DNA of 61,037 bases from Alphaproteobacteria bacterium (GTDB taxonomy: Bacteria; Pseudomonadota; Alphaproteobacteria; Thalassobaculales; Thalassobaculaceae), in assembly GCA_024742605.1 (NCBI GenBank), contig JANSYC010000018.1:1-61037 (forward strand). The letters run 5' to 3'. The notes beneath the pieces were generated by a model, which was not told where the DNA came from, searched no databases, and saw only the letters and a program-made list of their open reading frames with translations. Position 1 is the stretch's first letter. Every line of letters begins with the position of its first letter. This document shows positions 16,661 to 26,313 of the stretch, one piece after another. The position numbers were made by a program, and so were the translations under genes.

Positions 16661-17320
16661 ATGCGCGCACTGTTTTCAGTTCTGATCGCCGGTCTTTTGG
16701 CCGGTTGCGTGACGGCGCAGAACACGGCCGGGCTTCCGGATTCCGAGGCCCGCCGGGATTATCTGCGCTATGCGGGCGCTTCCGGGCCGGTGTATCTGCG
16801 GGTGATGACCTGGCCGCTGCGCCTGGGCGAACAGCCGGAGGTGGGCGCGGCGATGGCGGCGGCCGCGACCGGCGCGGTCTTCGGTCTGCCGACCGCGTTC
16901 ACAGCCGATCCCGGCGCGGCCCCTCAGCCGCAGTTCCGGATTGTCGCCACGTTTGATTATCCGCCGCCGCTGTCCCCGAGCGCCCTGTGCGCCGCCGACC
17001 GGGCGGACCGGGGACCGGCGGTGTCACCCGACGGCCGCGAGACCAGCCTGCTGCTGGCCTTCTGTACCCGCGGCGAACTGCGGGCCGGAACCCGTGTACG
17101 CGGCCCCTGGATTGGAACCGTCAGCGATCCGGAGTTCCGCCGGATGGTGCGCTCGGGCATCCGGGAAATGTTCTCCTTCGACGACCCCCGATACGACGAG
17201 CCCCGTCTGGTGGGCGGCTTTGGCTACGGACACCACCACAGCTTCGGCCACCACACCGGCTTCCATCGCCGCCATCATCACGGCAGCTCGGCCGTATTCG
17301 GTTTCGGAACCGGCTGGTAG
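16661..17320 (+). CDS. Predicted lipoprotein with a His-rich C-terminal tail
   Basis: A 219-residue protein. MRALFSVLIAGLLAGC is a short lipoprotein signal with lipobox LAGC, so it is probably lipidated at Cys16. The body has the pattern of DUF4136-like or periplasmic anchor proteins but is not firmly placed. The last 30 residues are rich in His and Gly (GYGHHHSFGHH, then HRRHHHGSS), suggesting metal binding, and end FGFGTGW. The ATG at 16661 was preferred to the GTG at 16652 because it gives a clean signal peptide. It is convergent with acetyl-CoA synthetase, 12 bases away. Confidence 0.75.
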   Translation: MRALFSVLIAGLLAGCVTAQNTAGLPDSEARRDYLRYAGASGPVYLRVMTWPLRLGEQPEVGAAMAAAATGAVFGLPTAFTADPGAAPQPQFRIVATFDYPPPLSPSALCAADRADRGPAVSPDGRETSLLLAFCTRGELRAGTRVRGPWIGTVSDPEFRRMVRSGIREMFSFDDPRYDEPRLVGGFGYGHHHSFGHHTGFHRRHHHGSSAVFGFGTGW

Positions 17321-17331
17321 GGCCCGTCCGC

Positions 17332-19269
<1,938 letters not shown>

Positions 19270-19605
19270 TTGGGGAGGCTCCCTTGATCTCGTCTTCTCA
19301 CGCTCCGACTGAGGCGGAGCTTTTCTGAGCGCAGTATCAACATTCGGTATTGGGTTAACAAGCCGTGGTGGCGCGAGCGCCTTGGTCTGGCTCGCATTCT
19401 GTAAAATGCCATGCGGCCAACCGGGACGGTTTGTAAAGTTCTTCAGTGGGTTTTTTACAAGCCGAGCGGTCGGATAAGAACCACCTTACCAGGATTTTCG
19501 ATTCAAAAATCATGCTAAGGTATTATTTTATGTATATATTCTTAATATAAGTGTATTTTCATGTTTTTTCAGAAATCACGCGCGCAGAATGCGGAGAGAG
19601 AGGTG
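19270..19605. other. Gene-free AT-rich gap with several inverted repeats
   Basis: No credible gene is seen. It should hold the leftward acsA promoter. It contains a stem GCTCCG/CGGAGC (19302-19320) followed on the plus strand by TTTT, an inverted repeat TTGTAAA/TTTACAA (19431-19460), and GATTTT/AAAATC (19493-19511). The last 100 bases are strongly AT-rich and lead straight into a decayed lipoprotein gene, so they may be the remains of its promoter. Confidence 0.6.
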
Positions 19606-20574
19606 ATGATATCCAAAAACATTCTGTAGACCGCCGCCAGTTTGTCCGTTGTGGCGATGGTGGGCTGCATACCCATGGAGCCGGGCCCGGTCATCGAAGG
19701 CGCGACCCTGCCGGTCTGCGCCGCCGATGTCCCGGTCAGTTCGGTCACGGTCTCTTCTAAGAGTCCGTGCGACCATCCCGAGATGTCAAGCCTGGACGGG
19801 ACCCGTCTCGCACGGTTCGCCTGGAACATCTTCATCGCCATGAACTGGCCGGCGAAGGATCCCTTCGATACACCCTCCAGCCGGGGCGTGCCGGACACCT
19901 CGAAAGCCTTCGGGGCGCAGGCCGATGCGGTCGTCTGGGACACATGGCGGGAGACGCGGGAGCTGTTTCGGATCGTGACGTCCGGCAGCACCTACAAGTT
20001 CGCCGAGCCGCCCGCCTTCAACGACGGCCGCTCTCCAAGCGGCTCCGGCCCGAGCACCGCGATCCCGATGTGTGTGACGGTGGCCTAGGTTCCTCAGCGT
20101 TTCGTCACCGCTCTGCAAAGCAACAAGATCGAAAACCATCTGGATGAAACCGACGAGATCGGGCTCGCGGTTCTCTGGCGGGATGGGCTGACCGCTCCCG
20201 GCAATTCCGGCGTCCTGGCGGCGGGCCCCGTACTTCTCCTTCTTCTCCACCTTACAGCACCTGGCCAATTATCCGGGGAAGTTCGTCTACACCAACGCCA
20301 ATGGAAAGGCGAAAGACGGGGTGCACTTCTCCTCGACCCCGAAGAACCCGTTCGGCGTCACCTATCCGCAAGCGGAAACGCCATCGCGCCCAGCATCGAC
20401 ATGGGCGGCAGCATGGGCTGCCACGGCAATACCCAGAGCACCGATTTCAGCTTCACCTTGGGCAATGCGACGGCGGAGCCGACGGGGTTTGCCGCGGGGA
20501 CGACCGAGGATGTCTGCCAGGAAATCGGCCTGGTCTACAACGGCATGAATGCCTGTCAGGCCGCGGCACCGTAA
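19606..20574 (+). pseudogene. Decayed lipoprotein gene with two TAG stops and two frameshifts
   Basis: A GAGAGAGGT ribosome site leads to ATG 19606. Reading on gives MISKNIL, TAG (19627-19629), then TAASLSVVAMVGC, a clear lipoprotein signal interrupted by the stop. The frame continues through SLDGTRLARFAWNIFIAMNWP and TWRETRELFRI to a second TAG at 20086-20088, then VPQRFVTALQ. Near 20220 coding shifts to the next frame (RAPYFSFFSTLQHLANYPGK, then NPFGVTYPQAE), and near 20375 it returns (SIDMGGSMGCHGNTQSTDFSF) to end at TAA 20572-20574. The WNxFxAMNWPA and GCHG patterns recall a family of exported heme-associated or hypothetical proteins. Continuous protein-like sequence over three frames indicates a recently broken gene of about 320 codons. 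Confidence 0.8.
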
Positions 20575-20605
20575 CAGCCGGTTCTGCATCGTCGGGGCGA
20601 GGGGG

Positions 20606-21208
20606 TCAGTCGATCTCCTCGCCCCGTATGACCGCTTCCAGCGCGTCGACATCCGCGAGCTCCAAAACCCGCCGGGAGATCCGATGCGAGAACCCGGCGC
20701 GGGCCATGGCGGCGAGGTCCTTGGTGCGGCGCTCTTCCCGCTCCTCCGCCGGCCGCATCGGGCCGAGGCGCCGCCGCTGTGCCAGCCGCGCCGCCGCGAT
20801 CAGTTCCGGGTCTCCGTCGACGGTCTGGTCATGGGCGTCGAGCGCGTGGTCGATCAGCTCTGCGTCGACGCCCTTCTGGGACAGGGTCATGCGGATCTTT
20901 CGTGCGCTGTCGCCCCGGCGCCGCAGGCTCACGGCCTTGGTCTCGGCGAAGGCGAAGTCGTCCAGATAGCCGAGCCGTTTGAACTTCTCGATCACCGGCT
21001 CGATCCAACCTGCGGCCTCTTCCCGCTCGCAGCGCCCGTCCCGCGCCGCCCGCTCGATCCGTCGCAGCAGGACCGCTCGGAGCCCGGCCTCGCTGGCCGA
21101 GAAGCGCTGCAAATAATGCAGGGCCGAGCGCTCGACCGTGATCGGCTTCAGCGGTCCGGTCTTGCGGCGGCGGTTGTTTTTCGGCGGGTCGCGGTCCATC
21201 TCCGACAT
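20606..21208 (-). CDS. recX: Regulatory protein RecX family
   Basis: A 200-residue RecX, which binds RecA filaments and limits recombination and SOS activity. Three-helix repeats are visible: ALHYLQRFSASEAGLRAVLLRR, then GYLDDFAFAETKAVSLRRRG (the most conserved RecX stretch) and KIRMTLSQKGVDAELIDHAL. The end is more variable. The ATG at 21208 (MSEMDRD) is a better start than the one 20 codons upstream, which would overlap the promoter space shared with the divergent permease. recA is not in the window, so regulation cannot be inferred. Confidence 0.88.
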   Translation of the reverse strand: MSEMDRDPPKNNRRRKTGPLKPITVERSALHYLQRFSASEAGLRAVLLRRIERAARDGRCEREEAAGWIEPVIEKFKRLGYLDDFAFAETKAVSLRRRGDSARKIRMTLSQKGVDAELIDHALDAHDQTVDGDPELIAAARLAQRRRLGPMRPAEEREERRTKDLAAMARAGFSHRISRRVLELADVDALEAVIRGEEID

Positions 21209-21274
21209 GCCGCAACTATTGCAGCTTGGCCGCTGTCTGCCTATGGTCCGCCGCTTTCGGAGAGACACGACTCA

Positions 21275-22093
21275 ATGGCCCATATCCAAGACCTTCGCAG
21301 CCCGACACCGCAGCCGCGCCGGATCACCGGCGTGAACTGGATCGGTGTCTGGACTCTGTACGCCAAAGAGGTGCGGCGGTTCCTGAAGGTGATCAACCAG
21401 ACCGTCTCGGCGCCGATCGTGACCACCTTGATGTTCCTCGCGGTGTTCACCCTGGCTCTCGACCGGCGGATCGAGATCGGCGACGGAATCGGATTCTCGG
21501 TGTTCCTGGTGCCCGGTCTGGTGATGATGGCGATCCTGCAGAACTCCTTTGCCAACACCTCCTCGTCGATCGTCACCGGCAAGATCCAGGGCAATATCGT
21601 GGACGTTCTGATGCCGCCCCTGGGTCCGGGCGAGCTGACCTTCGCCTATGCGGCCGGGGCGGTGACCCGGGGCCTCGTGGTGGGGACCGGTACCGTCATC
21701 GTGCTGTCGGCTGTGGTCGGAATCCTGCCGGTGAACCCGCTGCAGATGCTGTTCTTCGCGGTCATGGGGTCGCTGATGCTGGGGCTCGTCGGCATCATCG
21801 CGGGCATGTGGGCGGACAAGTTCGACCACCTGTCCAGCGTGACGAACTTCGTGATCACCCCGCTCACCTTTCTGTCCGGCACATTCTATTCGATCGATCG
21901 GTTGCCGGGATACTGGAACACGCTGGCCCATATGAACCCGATCTTCTACCTGATCGACGGGTTCCGGGGCGGCATGATCGGCTGGTCCGATACCGCCCCA
22001 TGGATCGGTGCGGTTCTCGTGGCGGGGATCAATCTGTTGTTGATCGCGGTCAGCTATCGCTTGCTGCGTTCGGGCTATAAGCTGAAGGCGTGA
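21275..22093 (+). CDS. ABC-2 type transporter permease
   Basis: A 272-residue ABC-2 permease with six membrane helices. The N-terminal amphipathic part WTLYAKEVRRFLKV precedes helix 1, followed by GFSVFLVPGLVMMAILQNSFANTSSS, VLMPPLGPGEL, and the late LTFLSGTFYSIDRLPGYWNTLAHMNP motif that marks the ABC-2/NodJ group. It most resembles the alphaproteobacterial YadH/NodJ-like permeases. No ATPase gene adjoins, so its partner must be encoded elsewhere. GGAGAGA precedes the ATG. The stop overlaps the GTG of the next gene by four bases. Confidence 0.88.
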   Translation: MAHIQDLRSPTPQPRRITGVNWIGVWTLYAKEVRRFLKVINQTVSAPIVTTLMFLAVFTLALDRRIEIGDGIGFSVFLVPGLVMMAILQNSFANTSSSIVTGKIQGNIVDVLMPPLGPGELTFAYAAGAVTRGLVVGTGTVIVLSAVVGILPVNPLQMLFFAVMGSLMLGLVGIIAGMWADKFDHLSSVTNFVITPLTFLSGTFYSIDRLPGYWNTLAHMNPIFYLIDGFRGGMIGWSDTAPWIGAVLVAGINLLLIAVSYRLLRSGYKLKA

Positions 22094-23238
22094 CAGGGGT
22101 GGCGGGGTCGGATGTGAAGATCGGCGGAGAGCAAGGGCCCTCGGGCGTATTGGCGAGCCAGCACCTGCGGGCGCTGATCGGCGACGAGGTGATCTCGGCG
22201 GATCAGCCGATCGACGAGAACCAGGTTCAGCCGGCAAGCCTCGATCTGCGTCTCGGGGACGTGGCCTATCGGGTCCGCGCCTCCTTCCTGCCCGGTCCCC
22301 GGGCCACTGTTCAGGACAAGCTCGACAAGCTGCAAATGCACAGGATCGATCTGCGCGGCGGGGCGGTTCTGGAGAAGGGCTGCGTCTACATCGTGCCGCT
22401 GCAGGAGCGGGTTCGGCTGCCCGCCACCCTGTCGGGCATGGCGAACCCGAAAAGCTCGACCGGCCGGCTCGACATCTTCACCCGCCTGATCGCGGATCGG
22501 GCGGTGGAGTTCGAGACCGTGACCCCCGGTTATGACGGCCCGCTCTATGCCGAGATCTCGCCGCGCACCTTCTCGGTTCTGGTCCAGCCCGGCACCCGGC
22601 TGAACCAGTTGCGCCTGCGTCAGGGCTCGGCCCAGATGACCGACGGCCAGATGCGGGAACTGCAGGCGCGGCTGCCGCTGGTCGACAGCGATCTGGCCGA
22701 TATCAAGGAAGGCGTCGGCTTCTCCGTCGACCTGACCCCGCCGGAGATCGGTCCGAACGGCACGGGCCTCGTCGGCTTCCGCGCCAAGAAGCACACCGGT
22801 CTGATCGACGTGGACAATGTGGCCGGCTATGCGGTGGAGGAGTTCTGGGAACCGTTGCACCTGCCCGCCACGCCGAATGACGGTCTGGTCCTGAACCCGG
22901 ACGAATTCTACATCCTGCGCTCAAAGGAAAGCGTCACCGTCCCGCTGGATCACGCGGCCGAAATGCGGGCCTACGACACCCGCGTGGGGGAATTCCGGGT
23001 GCATTATGCCGGTTTCTTCGATCCCGGTTTCGGCCATCCGGAAGTGGGTGCCGTCGGCACCCGCGCGGTCCTGGAAGTCCGCAGCCACGAGGTGCCGTTC
23101 CTCCTGGAGGACGGCCAGATCGTCGGCAGGCTGGTCTATGAGCCGCTGGTCGAAAAACCCGATAAGATCTACGGTGCCGACGGCCTCGGCTCGAACTACC
23201 AGCGCCAGGGCCTCAAACTCAGCAAGCATTTCCGGTAG
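22090..23238 (+). CDS. dcd: 2-prime-deoxycytidine 5-prime-triphosphate deaminase, double-domain form
   Basis: A 382-residue dCTP deaminase of the long alphaproteobacterial type, about twice the size of E. coli Dcd. The first trimer-type dUTPase fold has QPASLDLRLGDVAYRV near residue 47, MANPKSSTGRLD near 117 (phosphate-binding S/R motif) and VTPGYDGPLYAEI near 143, with the likely catalytic Glu. The second half repeats the fold: DEFYILRSKESVTVP and FFDPGFG near 310. It should supply dUTP for dTMP synthesis. It begins at a GTG overlapping the permease stop; in-frame GTG codons slightly downstream are possible starts. Confidence 0.9.
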   Translation: MTGVAGSDVKIGGEQGPSGVLASQHLRALIGDEVISADQPIDENQVQPASLDLRLGDVAYRVRASFLPGPRATVQDKLDKLQMHRIDLRGGAVLEKGCVYIVPLQERVRLPATLSGMANPKSSTGRLDIFTRLIADRAVEFETVTPGYDGPLYAEISPRTFSVLVQPGTRLNQLRLRQGSAQMTDGQMRELQARLPLVDSDLADIKEGVGFSVDLTPPEIGPNGTGLVGFRAKKHTGLIDVDNVAGYAVEEFWEPLHLPATPNDGLVLNPDEFYILRSKESVTVPLDHAAEMRAYDTRVGEFRVHYAGFFDPGFGHPEVGAVGTRAVLEVRSHEVPFLLEDGQIVGRLVYEPLVEKPDKIYGADGLGSNYQRQGLKLSKHFR

Positions 23239-23250
23239 GGTACGAACCGC

Positions 23251-23628
23251 CTAACCGATGATCTTCCAGTAGGTGTCCTTCTTCGTCACCTTGCCGCCCT
23301 CGAATTCCCAGAGGTCGCAGCCGGTATACTCGAAGGGTTTGCCGTCCTTGGTGCCGCGAACGATCCACTCGCTTATCGCTTTGCTGTCGTCGACGATCCA
23401 GTGGCGGATGTCGTCCCACCGCATGTCGGTGATCTGCGCGTAGCGCTCACGCAGCACGTCGCCGATCTCTTTCTTGCCGTGGCAGACCCGGCCTTCCGGC
23501 GCTTTCGGCCCGCTGGCCATGACCCAGACGGAGTCGTCCACGAAATGGGACAGGATACCGTCCACGTCGTGCCGGTTGAAACCGTCCTGAATCTCATCCA
23601 ACAGCGCGATCGTCACCAGTCCGGCCAT
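23251..23628 (-). CDS. Nuclear transport factor 2 (SnoaL-like) family protein
   Basis: A 125-residue small cone-fold protein. The opening helix LLDEIQDGFNRHDVDGILSHF, then VDDSVWVM and the CHGKKEIGDVLRERYAQI segment are typical of SnoaL-like NTF2 domains, and the last strands read EFEGGKVTKKDTYWKII. Members are isomerases, hydrolases or ligand binders; the substrate is unknown. ATG 23628 was chosen because GGAGG lies 6 bases upstream; an earlier ATG at 23652 would bury that site. It is convergent with dcd (12-base gap) and divergent from hyuA. Confidence 0.82.
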   Translation of the reverse strand: MAGLVTIALLDEIQDGFNRHDVDGILSHFVDDSVWVMASGPKAPEGRVCHGKKEIGDVLRERYAQITDMRWDDIRHWIVDDSKAISEWIVRGTKDGKPFEYTGCDLWEFEGGKVTKKDTYWKIIG

Positions 23629-23788
23629 GTTCCGCCTCCCGTGTTCAAACAAGTCCCTATCTTAACGGGACAGATGGGGCCCGGCGCAAGTGCCCGCATC
23701 GAACGGGTGAGCACGCGCGGGGGCCAGAACCGATCTTGACGAAACCGTTCGCATACAAACAAACTGCTGCGCGGCAACGGAGGTCTGG

Positions 23789-25870
23789 GTGAACGGCACA
23801 AGTGAGCGGAAAGCCGGGGCGGGAACACGGCTGGTCGGGGTCGATGTGGGCGGGACCTTCACCGATCTGATCCTGCTGGACCCGAGCGTGCCCGGCGGTC
23901 TCAAGCTCGCCAAGGTGCCGACCACGACCGACAACCAGGCCGGCGGCGTGCTGGCGGCGCTGGCGGCGGCGGGGGTGGATCTCGCGACCCTCGACCAGAT
24001 CGTGCATGGCACGACCACCACCACAAATGCCCTGCTGGAGCGCAAGGTGGCGCGGGTCGGCCTGATCACCACCAAAGGCTTCCGCGATGTCCTGGAACTG
24101 GGCCGCCGGACCCGACCGACCTCCTACGGGATGACCGGGTCGTTCGAGCCGCTGATCTCCCGCGAGTTCCGGCTGGAGGTGGCCGAGCGGGTGGACGCGG
24201 ACGGCGAGGTCCTGACCCCGCTTGACGAGGACGGGGTGCGGTCGGCGGTCGCGGATCTGCGGGCGCGCGGCTGCGAGGCGATCGTGGTGCACTACCTCCA
24301 CAGCTACGCAAATCCGAGCCATGAACGGCGCACGGTCGAGCTGACCCGCGAGATCTGGCCGGAGGTCGACGTGACCGCCGGCTCCGCCATTCTCAGCGAG
24401 TTCCGGGAATACGAACGCGGCACGACGGCGGCGGTGAATGCGGCCGTGCAACCGGTGCTGCGGCGCTATCTGGCGCGGTTGACCGAGGCGCTGGCCGAGC
24501 GCGGGTACGGGCGCGAGTTGCTGGTGATGCAGGGCAATGGCGGGGTGATCGCGGCGCCGCTCGCCCATGAGAAGGCGGTCAACACGGTTATGTCCGGACC
24601 AGCCTCGGGCGTGATGGCGGCGGCGACCGTGGGCGCACGGTCCGGGTTCCCGAACGTCATCACCTACGACATGGGGGGAACCAGCTCCGACGTGGCGCTG
24701 ATCCGTGACGGGACGCCCAGTATTCATGCCGAACTCGATCTGGAATACGGCATGCCGATCCATGTCCCGATGGTCGACGTGCACACGATCGGCGCCGGCG
24801 GCGGCTCGATCGCGCGGGTCGACGAGGCCGGGCTTCTGCGGGTAGGCCCGGAGAGCGCGGGCGCCAGTCCGGGGCCGATCTGCTACGGGCGGGGCGGGAC
24901 CGAACCGACGATCACGGACGCCAATCTGGTCCTGGGACGGCTCGATCCGAATGCGCTTCTGGCGGTCGATGCGCCGGTCACCCTGGCCGATGTGGAGGCG
25001 ATCATCCGGGATCGGATCGGCACGCCGCTGGGCCTGTCGGTCGAGGAGGCGGCCGCCGCCATCCTGCGGATCGGCAATGATAAGATGGCGGGCGCGATCC
25101 GGATGGTCTCGCTGTCGCGCGGGCACGATCCCCGGGATTTCGCCCTGTTCGCCTTCGGCGGGGCGGGGCCCTTGCATGCCACCTCTCTGGCCGCGGAGCT
25201 TTCGATCCCGACCGTGGTGATTCCGGCCCGTCCGGGGATCACCAATGCGATCGGCTGCGTGGTGGCGGATCTGCGCCACGACTACGTCAATACAGTGAAT
25301 GCGCCGCTGCCGGATCTCGACATGAGTCAGGTCCACGCCCTGCTGGCCGAGCAGGAAGCCGAGGGGCGTCGGGTGATCGCCGGTGAGGCCGTCGAGGTGG
25401 ACGAGGTGGTCTGCCGCCGTTCGGTCGACATGCAGTTCCTGGGGCAGAGCCACATCCTGTCGGTCGCTATCGAAAACGCCACGCCGAGCCGTGGGGATCT
25501 GGCGGCCTTGTTCCAGAGTGCCTATTGGGCACGGTTCGCGGTCGACCTGCCGGAAATCCGACCCGTGGTGGTGAACCTGCATACCGCGGTCCTGGGGCGG
25601 CGCAAGCCGGTTCCGATCGCCGCCTTTGCCGGCACGGCGGAACGGGCGGCGGACGTGGCGGGGGCGGTCGAAAGCCGCAGACGAGCCTGGTTCCCGCAAA
25701 CCGGCTGGGTCGAGACCCCAGTGTTGGCCCGGGACCGGCTGCCGCCCGAAGTCGGATTCCAGGGACCGGCGATCATCTCCCAGTTCGATGCGACGACGGT
25801 GATCGAACCGGGTCAGACCGCTCGAACTGATTTTCATGGCAACTTGTTGGTCGATGTCGCGTTGATGTGA
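23789..25870 (+). CDS. hyuA: Hydantoinase/oxoprolinase family protein, subunit A
   Basis: A 693-residue HyuA-type ATP-dependent hydrolase subunit. The ASKHA-fold ATPase signature GVDVGGTFTDLILLD is near residue 13, VHGTTTTTNALLERK near 72, VMSGPASGVMAAA near 268, YDMGGTSSDVALI near 293 and GGAGPLHA near 455. Such subunits pair with HyuB to hydrolyse N-methylhydantoin, 5-oxoproline, or acetone-like substrates. The GTG start has GGAGG 5-6 bases upstream. HyuB follows after a small lipoprotein gene on the same strand. The substrate is not determined. Confidence 0.93.
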   Translation: MNGTSERKAGAGTRLVGVDVGGTFTDLILLDPSVPGGLKLAKVPTTTDNQAGGVLAALAAAGVDLATLDQIVHGTTTTTNALLERKVARVGLITTKGFRDVLELGRRTRPTSYGMTGSFEPLISREFRLEVAERVDADGEVLTPLDEDGVRSAVADLRARGCEAIVVHYLHSYANPSHERRTVELTREIWPEVDVTAGSAILSEFREYERGTTAAVNAAVQPVLRRYLARLTEALAERGYGRELLVMQGNGGVIAAPLAHEKAVNTVMSGPASGVMAAATVGARSGFPNVITYDMGGTSSDVALIRDGTPSIHAELDLEYGMPIHVPMVDVHTIGAGGGSIARVDEAGLLRVGPESAGASPGPICYGRGGTEPTITDANLVLGRLDPNALLAVDAPVTLADVEAIIRDRIGTPLGLSVEEAAAAILRIGNDKMAGAIRMVSLSRGHDPRDFALFAFGGAGPLHATSLAAELSIPTVVIPARPGITNAIGCVVADLRHDYVNTVNAPLPDLDMSQVHALLAEQEAEGRRVIAGEAVEVDEVVCRRSVDMQFLGQSHILSVAIENATPSRGDLAALFQSAYWARFAVDLPEIRPVVVNLHTAVLGRRKPVPIAAFAGTAERAADVAGAVESRRRAWFPQTGWVETPVLARDRLPPEVGFQGPAIISQFDATTVIEPGQTARTDFHGNLLVDVALM

Positions 25871-25916
25871 GGTCGCCTGAGAGGGCGGACTCAGTCATTC
25901 TTGAAAGAGGAAGCTC

Positions 25917-26303
25917 GTGAACCGTCTTAAATCCTCTAGACTCTGCTCGGTCATTGGCCTTGCCATGTTCACCGCGTCCTGCGGGTATTACGGATCCGGA
26001 GCCCAGCCGACCCAGCAAGCTGCCACGTCGACACCGGACTCTCAGTACCGTGACTACAATTTCGCGATCAATGGCGAGGAACTCTGCGGTGAACTCGACA
26101 TGGATCAGGATGAGGCTTTCGCGCTTGAGCAACGGGTCCACAGGCTGATGGGCCAGGAACTCGCAGCCGGAAACGCGCTGTTCCTGATTCAGAGCGCCGA
26201 GGAGCAACTCAACGATCTGCGTTCCGGCGGCGGATGTACCGAGCCTGAGATCGTCGCCGGGCGTGCCGTGTTCGACTCGGATCTTAAGAGCGCCCTGCAA
26301 TAG
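25917..26303 (+). CDS. Small predicted lipoprotein between hyuA and hyuB
   Basis: A 128-residue protein starting at GTG 25917 with AGAGGA upstream. Residues 1-22 form a lipoprotein signal with lipobox TASC followed by GYYGSG, a Gln/Thr/Ser linker, then a small domain containing ELDMDQDEAFALEQRVHRLMGQEL, probably helical. Two cysteines in the domain (near residues 59 and 103) could form a disulfide. I do not recognise the family. It lies 46 bases after hyuA and 10 before hyuB, an unusual interruption of a pair that is normally adjacent; base composition is a little less GC-rich than its neighbours. Confidence 0.75.
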   Translation: MNRLKSSRLCSVIGLAMFTASCGYYGSGAQPTQQAATSTPDSQYRDYNFAINGEELCGELDMDQDEAFALEQRVHRLMGQELAAGNALFLIQSAEEQLNDLRSGGGCTEPEIVAGRAVFDSDLKSALQ

Positions 26304-26313
26304 CGGAGACGAC

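Noticed and set aside
19400-20600. AT-rich stretch and broken gene as a mobile-element remnant
   Set aside because: No terminal repeats, target duplications or transposase fragments are visible; the content is a single decayed lipoprotein gene.
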